Of a stretch of 33,186 nucleotides of DNA, positions 1 to 7,123 are shown piece after piece; positions within the stretch are counted from its first letter, which is position 1, and each line of letters opens with the position of its first letter. A program made the position numbers and the translations under genes. The notes under the pieces were generated by a model. The model was not told the DNA's origin. It saw nothing but the letters and a program-made list of their open reading frames with translations, and searched no databases. The stretch comes from Mycobacterium sp. E183 (GTDB taxonomy: Bacteria; Actinomycetota; Actinomycetes; Mycobacteriales; Mycobacteriaceae): NCBI RefSeq assembly GCF_001667735.1, contig NZ_LZJN01000185.1, positions 1-33,186 on the forward strand, in the 5' to 3' direction.

Positions 1-454
1 CCAGGTCGGGGCGTTCCACCTCCGCCCAGTCCGCGAGATCCTCGATCGAACCGCGTACGGCGGCCCCGAAGCCCTCCCCATCCGGCGGCATCGGCAGGAA
101 CATGTGGTGCGTGAACCCGGCCTGGTAGGCGCCAGCACCACCGATGTGCACGCCGCCGCGCTCACCACTGGCCACTGGGGTGCCGTCCGGCAGTGTCGCG
201 GCCGTGTGGCCGCCGTTCCATCCGATCACTAGGGCGTTGGGGGCGGTCCCGTACTGGAAACCCCGCGCCAATAACGCCGCTTCTTCGTTTCCGGTGTTGA
301 ACCGGTTGCCGAAGACTGGCCTGTCGGATGCTGCGTTGGCAACCCACGAAACGAGTCCTGAGCAATCCGTCCCAGCGGGAGAATCGCCACCCGGAATATA
401 GGGCGTCCCGGAAACCTGATTAATCAATGACATCAATGTTGCAAGTACTACCAT
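1..454 (-). CDS. NlpC/P60-like cell-wall hydrolase domain protein (partial, runs off left edge)
   Basis: The frame is open from an ATG at 454 to the window edge, giving 151 residues of a longer protein. TDCSGLVSWV (Cys31) resembles the catalytic Cys motif of NlpC/P60 peptidases, and GGHTAATLPDG (His83) fits the His position. Text such as RFNTGNEEAALLARGFQYGT and FTHHMFLPM is, from memory, typical of a domain in mycobacterial secreted or ESX-linked proteins and in mycobacteriophage tail or lysin proteins. The likely role is peptidoglycan peptide cleavage, which is an inference. The domain begins almost at the first residue, with no signal peptide or transmembrane segment, and an in-frame TAA lies just upstream. 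It is therefore either cytoplasmic or phage-exported, or it has lost its N-terminus. The surrounding DNA is visibly richer in A and T than the rest of the window. Confidence 0.6.
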   Translation of the reverse strand, partial: MVVLATLMSLINQVSGTPYIPGGDSPAGTDCSGLVSWVANAASDRPVFGNRFNTGNEEAALLARGFQYGTAPNALVIGWNGGHTAATLPDGTPVASGERGGVHIGGAGAYQAGFTHHMFLPMPPDGEGFGAAVRGSIEDLADWAEVERPDL

Positions 455-469
455 GGCCGGGGACGCTAG

Positions 470-484
470 CAATAACGGTTATTG
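470..484. repeat. Inverted repeat upstream of the NlpC-like gene
   Basis: CAATAAC and GTTATTG form perfect 7-bp arms around a single G. The repeat lies 15 nt upstream of the ATG at 454 and could be an operator. The loop is too short for a good RNA hairpin. Confidence 0.35.
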
Positions 485-593
485 TTCGCCAAAATTTGTG
501 GCCTACGTCATTCGCAATGCGGACAATGGCGTCCGCCGCACTTATAGCAAACGCAGTGCTGGCCGAGATTCGGCCGCCAGCAAACGCGTGGCC

Positions 594-953
594 TCAGGTG
601 TAGTCGGGCCCGCGTTCGGTTTGCGCCATCTCCCGGTCGACGTCGGCTTGCTCTCGCCGGGCCGTCGCATCCGTGCGCATCGCCTGTTCGGCCAGGCGCC
701 CGCGTCGGGCACGCTCACGCTCTTCCACCGAGCCCTCGCGTTCGTCCGCGCGCCGCTCCCGCTCGTCTGCTTGACGCTCGCGATCGTCCGCGATTCGGTC
801 TCGCTGGTCGGCGAGCCGATCTCGTCTACCGGCCAGCCACTCGCGCCTTCTGATTTCGGCCTCGCGCTCGTCAAGCGCCTCCTCGCGCTTATCGAGCGCC
901 TCGGCCTGGCGTTCGAGTTCTCCGGATGTTTCGGGGCTGTCCCCAGCGGCCAC
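594..953 (-). CDS. Small highly charged coiled-coil protein
   Basis: This 119-residue protein starts with GTG. Residues about 10-85 are an almost unbroken charged helix of repeating units such as RDRLADQ, RDRIADD, RERQADE and RERRADE, with about 7-residue periodicity. That predicts a long coiled coil with alternating acidic and basic residues. No signal peptide, transmembrane segment or enzymatic motif is visible, and I cannot assign a function. Similar RxxxADxRE-rich proteins occur in mycobacteria. This frame is preferred over a longer overlapping frame because of the clear heptad pattern. TATGGT lies 7 nt upstream of the GTG, as expected for a leaderless transcript, and a strong palindrome sits directly behind that element. 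The gene stands alone between the VOC and NlpC-like genes on the same strand. Confidence 0.65.
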   Translation of the reverse strand: MAAGDSPETSGELERQAEALDKREEALDEREAEIRRREWLAGRRDRLADQRDRIADDRERQADERERRADEREGSVEERERARRGRLAEQAMRTDATARREQADVDREMAQTERGPDYT

Positions 954-960
954 GAGCTAA

Positions 961-966
961 ACCATA
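961..966 (-). promoter_or_regulatory. -10 element of the coiled-coil gene (leaderless type)
   Basis: TATGGT on the minus strand is followed by 7 nt and then the GTG at 953. This places the transcription start at or next to the start codon. Confidence 0.5.
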
Positions 967-970
967 ACGC

Positions 971-986
971 CGCGGGGGACCCCGCG
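971..986. repeat. Perfect GC dyad CGCGGGG-GA-CCCCGCG
   Basis: Two 7-bp arms are separated by 2 nt. The dyad lies 4 bp upstream of the -10 of the coiled-coil gene, inside its presumed -35 region, and about 87 bp past the VOC stop codon. It could be a repressor site. It could also be a terminator stem for the VOC gene, although no T-run follows on the minus strand. Confidence 0.45.
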
Positions 987-1072
987 CACGGGTGTTCGGT
1001 GCGCATGGGCCGACACTGTCTCACCCCATCGGCTCAGTCGCTATCGTCGCATCGAATTTATCTGTGCGCCAG

Positions 1073-1471
1073 TCAAATTCCGAACTTGGCGCGAGCCTCG
1101 TCGGTGACCGGGGTGAACAGGTTGACGAGGTTCCCGTCCGGGTCCCGGAACAGCAGTGCGCGGTTTCCCCAGGGCATGGTGGTCGGCTCGGTCACGACCT
1201 CGCCCACGTGTTCGCGCAGCCGCTCGTATTGCGCGTCGACGTCGTCGACCAGGAATTCCACGATCGCGCTGCGGTTGGCCGCGGCTTCGGCGGATCCGGC
1301 GCCAAACAGCGGCACGGTCTTGTCGCTGCCGATCGCCAGCGTGCCAACCGGCGTCGGGATCTCGGCGAAAAGCTCGTTGCCCCACACCGCGGGAACCTCG
1401 GTGACCGCCTCGTAGAAATCGACGAGCCGGCCGACGTCGGCGGTGATGATGCGGGTCGAGACGAATTTCAT
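1073..1471 (-). CDS. VOC superfamily (glyoxalase/bleomycin resistance-like) protein
   Basis: This 132-residue protein has the beta-alpha-beta-beta-beta layout of vicinal oxygen chelate proteins. The first half opens MKFVSTRIITADVGRLVDFYE; the second half contains VEFLVDDVDAQYERL and ends with the hallmark LLFRDPDGNLVNLFTP. Family members are metal-dependent lyases, dioxygenases, isomerases or antibiotic-binding proteins. The sequence does not reveal this one's substrate. A strong Shine-Dalgarno sequence, AGGAGG, lies 4 nt upstream of the ATG and fixes the start. It is a single gene on the minus strand, separated from the downstream coiled-coil gene by about 120 bp that include a palindrome. 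Confidence 0.85.
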   Translation of the reverse strand: MKFVSTRIITADVGRLVDFYEAVTEVPAVWGNELFAEIPTPVGTLAIGSDKTVPLFGAGSAEAAANRSAIVEFLVDDVDAQYERLREHVGEVVTEPTTMPWGNRALLFRDPDGNLVNLFTPVTDEARAKFGI

Positions 1472-1541
1472 GAGCCCTCCTGGCTGCGGTGACGCGACCA
1501 GGGCATGCTACGAGGCACCTCCGACAGGCGGGGCGGCCCGA

Positions 1542-1913
1542 CTAGACCGGGGTCCAGATTCCGTTGTTCCAAAATCCCCAGTTGCCCGGGCCGGTCGGGT
1601 TCCACATCAGTTTGGCCCCGGGCGCCCACGACGGCGGGGGCGGTGACGGCGGCGCCCATATCGGTGCCGGCCCCCACGGTCCCGCGCCCGTCGGGAAACT
1701 TTGGCCCGCCGGGCCCTGCCAGTCGTGGCACGTACCCCAGTCCCAGTCGTAAACGGTGCCCCAGCTCGGATCCCAGGCAGTGCCCGGGCACCAGTGCGAG
1801 GTCGGGGCCGCGTGTGCGACGCCGCCGGCCAGCGCGAGCGCGGACAACACCAAGGTGCCGCCCATCAAGCTTTGCCCCAACCGCCGGACGCACGACCTCA
1901 CGCGTTCACCCAT
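1542..1913 (-). CDS. Secreted Pro/Trp/Gly-rich hypothetical protein
   Basis: From the ATG at 1913 the protein has 123 residues. It opens MGERVRSCVRR, followed by a hydrophobic stretch (about residues 15-32, GGTLVLSALALAGGVAHA) and a likely signal peptidase I site at AHA-APTS. The mature part is rich in W, P, G and D (CPGTAWDPSWG, YDWDWGTCHDWQG, PSPPPPSWAPG) with two cysteines that may form a disulfide. It ends NNGIWTPV. Mycobacteria encode several small secreted Trp/Pro/Gly-rich proteins of unknown role, and I recognise no catalytic motif. A longer start at 1955 would put 14 residues before the basic n-region and is less likely. It is transcribed divergently from the DUF385 gene at 1990. Confidence 0.7.
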   Translation of the reverse strand: MGERVRSCVRRLGQSLMGGTLVLSALALAGGVAHAAPTSHWCPGTAWDPSWGTVYDWDWGTCHDWQGPAGQSFPTGAGPWGPAPIWAPPSPPPPSWAPGAKLMWNPTGPGNWGFWNNGIWTPV

Positions 1914-1977
1914 CCCTAGAGCATTTCCCCGGAGCGGAATCCAAGCAAGCCCCAAACTTTGCCCCGGCTAAGCCCAG

Positions 1978-1983
1978 TATGGT
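1978..1983 (+). promoter_or_regulatory. -10 element of the DUF385 gene (leaderless type)
   Basis: TATGGT is followed by 6 nt and then the ATG at 1990. The GGGAG directly abutting the ATG is too close to act as a normal ribosome binding site, which favours a leaderless mRNA. Confidence 0.5.
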
Positions 1984-1989
1984 CGGGAG

Positions 1990-2484
1990 ATGCCGCTGAG
2001 GTACGTGGACCCGCACAAGCGCCGGGGCCCGCTGTATCGGGCGAGCGTTCGTTTCGGACGTTCGCGGGCGGGGCAGTTCATGGCCCGCCACATCGCACGC
2101 CATACCGATCCATACCTGTTCCGCCTCACGGGAGGGCGGGTCAACATGGGCTCGATCATCAACGCGCCGCTCGTCACCACCGGCGCGAAGTCCGGCCAGA
2201 AGCGCGAGGTGCAACTCACCTACTTCCATGACGGTCCCGACGTCATCCTGCTGGCCTCCAACTTCGGCGGCACCAAACACCCGCAGTGGTACCACAACTT
2301 GAAGGCGCATCCGGACTGCGAATTCGGCGGCGAGCGCTTCACCGCGCGGCAGGTCACCGATCCCGACGAATACGCCCGTTTATTCGAATTGGCTAACCGG
2401 ATCTACTCGGGATACGCCGAGTACCGGGACAAAGCGGCGCCCGCGGGCCGCGACATCCCGATCTTCCGGCTCAAGCCGCGCTGA
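1990..2484 (+). CDS. DUF385 / deazaflavin (F420)-dependent nitroreductase family protein
   Basis: This 164-residue protein belongs to the mycobacterial DUF385 split-barrel family that includes Ddn and Rv1558. The core runs from about residue 57 (INAPLVTTGAKSGQKREVQL) through ILLASNFGGTKHPQWYHNL to the C-terminus. The GAKSG...R element and the GG..HP.WYHNL element are the family signatures and contribute to F420 and substrate binding. Family members use reduced F420 to reduce quinones, enones or nitro compounds, often at the membrane. The native substrate here is unknown. The N-terminal 50 residues are basic and could contact membrane or cofactor. It is a single gene between a divergent secreted protein and a convergent DUF4188 gene. 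Confidence 0.85.
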   Translation: MPLRYVDPHKRRGPLYRASVRFGRSRAGQFMARHIARHTDPYLFRLTGGRVNMGSIINAPLVTTGAKSGQKREVQLTYFHDGPDVILLASNFGGTKHPQWYHNLKAHPDCEFGGERFTARQVTDPDEYARLFELANRIYSGYAEYRDKAAPAGRDIPIFRLKPR

Positions 2485-2521
2485 ATACGTTGTGCCCCTG
2501 GGCGTTACAGACGGAAGCCGT

Positions 2522-3046
2522 TTACGAGTGCAGCGTGTCGCCCTGCGCCCGGTAATAGTCGGCCTCCGGAACGACGGGTGTCGCGGCGGGCGTCTCGGTC
2601 CGGCCTGCCCGCGTCCGAGACGAGAACCGTGCGCCCCGGGCCGGTTTCACTGGAGCGAACCGCGCCATGCCGAGCTGGGGCGTGTCATCGTAAATCGCCT
2701 CCATGCCGCCGCTCATCAGATACGCCTCGTGCCAGAAGCCGGTGCCGCCGGAGTCTTTCAGGAACTGTTGCCACCACTGCCGATGCGGCTCCGAGCGAGT
2801 CCACCGCTCCAGGCTGTCCAGGTCGCGCCAGTACTGCCGCATGCCAAGATGCGGGGGAAGCAATGACCAGACGAGGTCTTCGTGCAACAAGAGGCCGTCG
2901 GGTTGCCGCTTCCACGACTGACGAATCTGGGGACCGAGGCCCAGCATCCGCAGCAGTCCGCGGGGCCGCCGCACCCTCATCCCGAGATACACCACCACCA
3001 GGTCGGGGTACTCGGTGAGATCCACCGTCTGCCGATCGACTGCCAT
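2522..3046 (-). CDS. DUF4188 domain protein (monooxygenase-like)
   Basis: This 174-residue protein matches the DUF4188 type, small proteins with a dimeric alpha/beta-barrel fold that are often annotated as monooxygenase-like or phenylacetaldoxime dehydratase-like. Visible features are VVVYLGMRVRRPRGLLRMLG near the N-terminus, LLLHEDLVWSL, MRQYWRDLDSLERWTRSEPH and the glycine-rich GGTGFWHEAYLMSGGMEAIY. The last 40 residues are Pro/Ala/Arg-rich and probably disordered. No function is established for the family that I can apply here. The ATG at 3046 is preceded by GGAGG 5 nt upstream, which supports the start. It lies 83 bp downstream of the SRPBCC gene on the same strand and could be part of its transcript. 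Confidence 0.75.
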   Translation of the reverse strand: MAVDRQTVDLTEYPDLVVVYLGMRVRRPRGLLRMLGLGPQIRQSWKRQPDGLLLHEDLVWSLLPPHLGMRQYWRDLDSLERWTRSEPHRQWWQQFLKDSGGTGFWHEAYLMSGGMEAIYDDTPQLGMARFAPVKPARGARFSSRTRAGRTETPAATPVVPEADYYRAQGDTLHS

Positions 3047-3129
3047 CCCGACCTCCGGTCAAGCCCCCGAGACGCGTGATTCGACTGTCGCATCGTGCAT
3101 GCGGAATGGCAACACGACGTCGTCGCCAC

Positions 3130-3600
3130 TCACGTCCCCGACGTGAGATAGGCCGCGAGATTGGCCAACGACGACCGCAGTCCTTCAAGATGGTCTTCAG
3201 CGGAAATGCCCGGCGGGACATTGTCGGCGCGGATTTCAACACGGGTGCTGCCGGCGCTCAGCGCTGTGACCGCCCACGTCATGGTCATCGTCCCCGCGAA
3301 CGAGGGGTCGTCGGATTCGAAGTCGACGGCCTGCACGACCCGGTCGCCAGGCACGATCTCGACGAACCGACCATCCACGACATCAGAGTCGTCGCTTGAC
3401 TTGCCGCCCGACGCGGGCGGCTCGGCATAGGTCAGCCTCATCCGGTAAGACCCGCCCGGGCGGGCGTCGAAATGATCGAACCTCCCGGACATCCCTTGCG
3501 GCGGAAGCCATTCGACGAGCGCCTGCGGTTCCACCAGCGCGGCATACACCTGATTCAGTGGGGCAGCGATCACCACCGAGGCGGTATCTGTTCGTCCCAT
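3130..3600 (-). CDS. SRPBCC (AHSA1/START-like) domain protein
   Basis: From the ATG at 3600 the protein has 156 residues spanning one SRPBCC fold. It has the N-terminal strand and helix TDTASVVIAAPLNQVYAAL, the motif EPQALVEWLPPQGMSGRFDHFDARPGGSYRM, central strands VDGRFVEIVPGDRVVQAVDF, and the C-terminal helix EDHLEGLRSSLANLAAYL. Such proteins bind hydrophobic ligands or act as Aha1-like or cyclase-like folds. The ligand is unknown. A longer start at 3651 would overlap ychF by 35 nt and is less likely. The gene begins 16 nt after the ychF stop on the same strand, so it is probably the distal gene of a ychF transcript. Confidence 0.8.
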   Translation of the reverse strand: MGRTDTASVVIAAPLNQVYAALVEPQALVEWLPPQGMSGRFDHFDARPGGSYRMRLTYAEPPASGGKSSDDSDVVDGRFVEIVPGDRVVQAVDFESDDPSFAGTMTMTWAVTALSAGSTRVEIRADNVPPGISAEDHLEGLRSSLANLAAYLTSGT

Positions 3601-3616
3601 GACGCCAGTGTTCCCG

Positions 3617-4690
3617 CTAGACGTTGAACCGGAATTCGACCACGTCGCCATCTGCCATGACGTAGTCCTTACCTTCCATCCGGACCTTGCCGGCCGCCTT
3701 GGCCGCCGCCATGGAGCCGGCGCCGATCAGGTCGTCGTAGGACACGATCTCGGCCTTGATGAAGCCCTTTTCGAAGTCGGTGTGGATCACCCCGGCCGCC
3801 TTCGGCGCGGTGTCGCCCTGGTGGATCACCCACGCCCGCGCCTCTTTTGGGCCCGCGGTGAGGAAGGTCTGCAGCTTAAGGGTGTGAAAGCCGGCGCGGG
3901 CCAGGGCGTCGAGCCCGCGCTCGGTCTGCCCGATGGACTCCAGCAGTTCGGCGGCCGACTCGTCGTCGAGCTCATTCAGCTCGGCCTCGATGGCCGCGTC
4001 CAGGAATACCGCGTCGGCGGGAGCCACCAGCTGGCGCAGCTCGGCGATCCGCGCCGCGTCGGTCAGCACCGCCTCGTCGGCGTTGAAGACGTACAGAAAA
4101 GGCTTGGTGGTCAACAGGTTCAGCTCGCGCAGCAGCGACGTGTCCGCCCCGGCGCCGAACAGCGTCTTGCCGGCGTTCAGCGTCTCCTGGGCGGCGACGG
4201 CCGCGTCGTACACCGGCCTGCGGTCCTTGCTGGTGCGGGCTTCCTTCTCCAGCCGCGGTACAGCGCGCTCCAGCGTCTGCATGTCGGCCAGGATCAGCTC
4301 GGTCTCGACGACCTCGATATCCGATCTGGGATCCACCTCACCGGCCACGTGGGTCACATCGTCGTCGGAGAACACCCGCACCACCTGGCAGATGGCGTCG
4401 CATTCGCGGATGTGGGCCAGGAACTTGTTGCCCAGGCCCGCCCCCTCGGACGCGCCTTTGACCAAGCCGGCGATGTCGACGAATGTCACAGGCGCCGGCA
4501 CGATGCGCTCGGACCCGAACAGCTCGGCCAGTTTGTCCAGCCGCGGATCGGGCAGCGGAACGACGCCCTCGTTCGGTTCGATCGTGGCGAACGGATAGTT
4601 GGCCGCCACCACGTCGTTGCGGGTCAGCGCGTTGAACAGAGTCGATTTGCCGACATTCGGCAGACCCACGATTCCCAGGCTCAGGCTCAC
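3617..4690 (-). CDS. ychF: Redox/ribosome-associated ATPase YchF (OBG family)
   Basis: This 357-residue protein is the orthologue of Rv1112. It has the P-loop GLPNVGKST (residues 9-17), DIAG (72-75, G3) and NADE (203-206) in place of the guanine-specifying NKxD. That substitution is the YchF/OLA1 hallmark and explains the preference for ATP over GTP. The C-terminal TGS domain (about 275-357) ends KDYVMADGDVVEFRFNV. YchF associates with ribosomes and affects translation and oxidative-stress responses, acting in the cytosol. Length and motifs are normal. The start is GTG with no Shine-Dalgarno. A TAGACT box lies 9 nt upstream, suggesting a very short leader. It is divergent from the Rv1111c-like gene and is followed 16 nt later by an SRPBCC gene. 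Confidence 0.96.
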   Translation of the reverse strand: MSLSLGIVGLPNVGKSTLFNALTRNDVVAANYPFATIEPNEGVVPLPDPRLDKLAELFGSERIVPAPVTFVDIAGLVKGASEGAGLGNKFLAHIRECDAICQVVRVFSDDDVTHVAGEVDPRSDIEVVETELILADMQTLERAVPRLEKEARTSKDRRPVYDAAVAAQETLNAGKTLFGAGADTSLLRELNLLTTKPFLYVFNADEAVLTDAARIAELRQLVAPADAVFLDAAIEAELNELDDESAAELLESIGQTERGLDALARAGFHTLKLQTFLTAGPKEARAWVIHQGDTAPKAAGVIHTDFEKGFIKAEIVSYDDLIGAGSMAAAKAAGKVRMEGKDYVMADGDVVEFRFNV

Positions 4691-4699
4691 AGGGACCCA

Positions 4700-4705
4700 A
4701 GTCTA
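4700..4705 (-). promoter_or_regulatory. Possible -10 element of ychF
   Basis: TAGACT on the minus strand ends 9 nt before the ychF GTG. With normal spacing the transcript would have a leader of only 2-3 nt. Confidence 0.35.
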
Positions 4706-4757
4706 GGGGTCGGCGACCCCGCGGGTTGCCGTGGACCTTTCGAGCGCCTCCCAGCCT

Positions 4758-4778
4758 CCGGGGCGTGGCACGCCCGGG
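4758..4778. repeat. Hairpin in the ychF / Rv1111c-like divergent region
   Basis: GGGCGT and ACGCCC form 6-bp arms (4761-4766 and 4770-4775) around GGC. The stem extends outward by CC/GG after one mismatch. It could be an operator or an RNA stem, and no T-run follows. Confidence 0.35.
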
Positions 4779-4797
4779 ATCGCTACAAGGTATTTAC

Positions 4798-4811
4798 GGG
4801 GCTTTCGCCCC
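4798..4811. repeat. GGGGC-TTTC-GCCCC hairpin upstream of the Rv1111c-like gene
   Basis: A 5-bp GC stem with a 4-nt loop ends 8 bp before the TACGGT box. If the transcript is leaderless it is promoter DNA rather than leader RNA, and may be a regulator site. Confidence 0.35.
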
Positions 4812-4819
4812 ATTGCCGG

Positions 4820-4825
4820 TACGGT
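4820..4825 (+). promoter_or_regulatory. -10 element of the Rv1111c-like gene (leaderless type)
   Basis: TACGGT is followed by 6 nt and then the GTG at 4832. This fits a leaderless transcript and supports that start codon. Confidence 0.45.
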
Positions 4826-4831
4826 CAACAT

Positions 4832-6013
4832 GTGTCAGGACAGCGGGCAACCTCGACGGTGGAAGCCTCCCACCGGTCGATCCACCCAAATATCCCAGGT
4901 GTGCCGTGGTATGCCGCCCTGCTCCTCGCCGTCACCGCCACCGCGATCGGATACGGAATCGACTCCGGCCACAAGGAGCTGACGCACGTCTTCGCGGGCT
5001 TCTATATAGCCGGCTGCGTGGCGGCGGTGCTCGCGGTGCGCCAGGACGGGCTGTTCACCGCGATCATCCAGCCCCCGTTGATACTTTTCGTCGCGGTGCC
5101 CGGCGCGTACTGGCTGTTCCACGACGCCAAGGTCGGCCATCTCAAGGATCTGCTGATCAACTGCGGCTATCCGCTCATCGAGCGGTTCCCGCTGATGCTG
5201 GGAACCGCCGGGGTAGTGCTGCTGATCGGGCTGGTCAGATGGTATTTCGGCATGTCGCAGCGGCCGACCGCGGAGGCGCCCGCCCCGGACGACGCGCAAT
5301 CCGCCGACTCCAAGTCCGTCCTCGGCGGCCTCGCCGCCAAATTGCAGGCGATTCTGCGTCCCGAATCCGGGGAGCACGACGCCGACGAGGCGGCGCCCGC
5401 CAAGGGGCGGCGCAGCCGCGGGGCCGGTTCCTCGGCGCGGGCCCGCCGGACGGCGCGCGGCGATCGGTCCACCGCCCGCTCCGCCCGAACCCATTCCCGG
5501 CGCTCGCGGGAACCGCTGGATGAGACCGCCGAACCGGGCGAGCGGCGCAGCCGGAAGGGCTCGGCGGCCGCCAGGGACTACGACCCCGCAGAACCTCCCC
5601 GCCGGTCGCGCCGGCGCCCCCGGCCGGAGGCCGATCCGGACCCGCGTGGCCAGTCGACCCGTGAAGGCCGCCGGGAGCCGCGCACCCGGCGCAACCCCTA
5701 CGAGCGGCCCTACGAGCCGCCTTACGAGCGGCCCGCACCGCGGAGCAGCCGTTTCGGGGATCCTTACGACCTGTCCGGAGAGCAGTTCGGCCGGTTCGAC
5801 AGCTACGACCGGTATGAGCCGGCGCACGAGCCGAGGCGACGCCGCCCCACGCCGAACGGCAACGGCGGGACGCATCATCCCATCTCGCAGGTGCGCTACC
5901 GCGACGCGGGCGACGAGCCCGCGGCGGAGCGTCGCCCTGACCGCCGGAATCGCTCACGGGCGTATGGCCGGCCTCAGCGACCCCCGATGGAGTCCTGGGA
6001 ATACGACGGCTGA
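4832..6013 (+). CDS. Membrane protein with long basic, disordered C-terminal tail (Rv1111c-like)
   Basis: This 393-residue protein is read from the GTG at 4832. The N-terminal third has four likely transmembrane helices: around PWYAALLLAVTATAIGYGI, VFAGFYIAGCVAAVLAV, FTAIIQPPLILFVAVPGAYW and LMLGTAGVVLLIGLVRWYF. About residues 155-393 are low complexity, very rich in Arg, Ser, Pro and Glu, with runs such as RRSRRRPRPEADPDPR and the repeat YERPYEPPYERP. The tail should be cytoplasmic and positively charged, able to bind nucleic acid, anionic lipid or protein partners; that is inference. By position and layout it matches Rv1111c, of unknown function. The reading frame stays open upstream to 3599, but that part is antisense to ychF and is not coding. 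It converges on ispH with 23 nt between stops. Confidence 0.8.
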   Translation: MSGQRATSTVEASHRSIHPNIPGVPWYAALLLAVTATAIGYGIDSGHKELTHVFAGFYIAGCVAAVLAVRQDGLFTAIIQPPLILFVAVPGAYWLFHDAKVGHLKDLLINCGYPLIERFPLMLGTAGVVLLIGLVRWYFGMSQRPTAEAPAPDDAQSADSKSVLGGLAAKLQAILRPESGEHDADEAAPAKGRRSRGAGSSARARRTARGDRSTARSARTHSRRSREPLDETAEPGERRSRKGSAAARDYDPAEPPRRSRRRPRPEADPDPRGQSTREGRREPRTRRNPYERPYEPPYERPAPRSSRFGDPYDLSGEQFGRFDSYDRYEPAHEPRRRRPTPNGNGGTHHPISQVRYRDAGDEPAAERRPDRRNRSRAYGRPQRPPMESWEYDG

Positions 6014-6036
6014 GCGCCATCCGGCGCCCGACTACG

Positions 6037-7035
6037 TCAGAGCAGTGACCGGATCTCGCGCGGTAGGGCGAACACCAGGGTTTCCTGCGCCGTCGTAACG
6101 GGCTGCACCACGTCGTAGCCGTGATCGGCCAGCCGCTCCAGCACGCCGCGCACCAAGACCTCGGGGACCGACGCACCGGAGGTCACGCCCACGGTGGTCA
6201 CCCCCTCCAGCCAAGCCGGGTCGATGTCGTCGGCCCAGTCGACCAGGTGGGCGGCCGCGGCGCCGCCGCCCAGCGCCACCTCGACCAGGCGCACCGAGTT
6301 CGACGAATTCCGCGACCCCACGACGATCACCAGCTGGCACTCCGGCGCCATCGCCTTGACGGCGACCTGCCGGTTCTGCGTCGCGTAACAAATGTCGTCG
6401 CTGGGCGGATCCTGCAGCTTCGGGAACCGCTGCCGCAGCCGGTCGACGATTTCCATCGTCTCGTCGACCGACAGCGTGGTCTGTGAGAGCCAGACCACCT
6501 TGTTCTCGTCGCGCACCGTCACGTTGTCGACGGCGGCCACCCCGTCCACCAGCTGCACGTGGTCGGGGGCTTCCCCAGAGGTGCCGATGACCTCCTCGTG
6601 ACCCTCGTGGCCGATCAGCAGGATGTCGTAGTCATTGCGGGCGAATCGCCTGGCCTCGTTGTGCACCTTGGTCACCAGCGGGCACGTGGCGTCGATGGTG
6701 TGCAGGTTGCGTTCGGCGGCCGCGGCGTACACCGTCGGCGCGACCCCGTGCGCGGAGAACACCACGATGGACCCCTCGGGCACCTCGTCGGTCTCCTCGA
6801 CGAACACGGCGCCGGCCTGCTCCAGCGTGTTCACCACGTGCCGGTTGTGCACGATCTCATGGCGCACATACACCGGGGCGCCGTGCTTTTCCAGCGCGCG
6901 TTCGACCGTCTCAACGGCCCGGTCAACGCCCGCGCAGTAACCACGCGGCTCGGCCAGAAGCACTCGCTTGCGGGCCGGATCGCTGGCTACCGAGCTGGAC
7001 GCGCCGGGAATCCCCATGTCAACAGTCGGCGGCAT
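6037..7035 (-). CDS. ispH: 4-hydroxy-3-methylbut-2-enyl diphosphate reductase IspH (LytB)
   Basis: This 332-residue protein catalyses the last step of the MEP pathway, reducing HMBPP to IPP and DMAPP. The three cysteines that hold the iron-sulfur cluster are visible: Cys34 in EPRGYCAGVDRA, Cys118 in DATCPLVTKVH and Cys216 in DICYATQNRQ. Substrate-binding elements include VRHEIVHN (H59, H63), SAHG (94-97), GHEGHEEV and SRNSSNS. It is the orthologue of Rv1110 (LytB2). The first 20 residues are a short non-conserved extension. The product feeds the cis-prenyl synthase at 27.6-28.4 kb and isoprenoid carriers generally. TACCCT lies 6 nt before the ATG, suggesting a leaderless mRNA. It is divergent from the Rv1109c-like gene across 88 bp. 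Confidence 0.97.
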   Translation of the reverse strand: MPPTVDMGIPGASSSVASDPARKRVLLAEPRGYCAGVDRAVETVERALEKHGAPVYVRHEIVHNRHVVNTLEQAGAVFVEETDEVPEGSIVVFSAHGVAPTVYAAAAERNLHTIDATCPLVTKVHNEARRFARNDYDILLIGHEGHEEVIGTSGEAPDHVQLVDGVAAVDNVTVRDENKVVWLSQTTLSVDETMEIVDRLRQRFPKLQDPPSDDICYATQNRQVAVKAMAPECQLVIVVGSRNSSNSVRLVEVALGGGAAAAHLVDWADDIDPAWLEGVTTVGVTSGASVPEVLVRGVLERLADHGYDVVQPVTTAQETLVFALPREIRSLL

Positions 7036-7041
7036 GACACC

Positions 7042-7047
7042 AGGGTA
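7042..7047 (-). promoter_or_regulatory. -10 element of ispH (leaderless type)
   Basis: TACCCT on the minus strand is separated from the ATG at 7035 by the 6-nt spacer GGTGTC. No Shine-Dalgarno is present. Confidence 0.5.
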
Positions 7048-7123
7048 CGTTCTGCCGGCACGGGCTTGCCAGCTCGCGCCGGCGGGCTTGGAGTTAGCGG
7101 TCGCTTAAGGCAATCTTGGACCC

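Noticed and set aside
542..1024. 160-residue minus-strand frame over the coiled-coil gene
   Set aside because: It has no periodicity or family pattern, whereas the overlapping 594-953 frame shows clear charged heptads.
3599..4831. Long upstream extension of the Rv1111c-like frame
   Set aside because: It is antisense to all of ychF and to its promoter; family-like sequence and the promoter box begin at the GTG at 4832.
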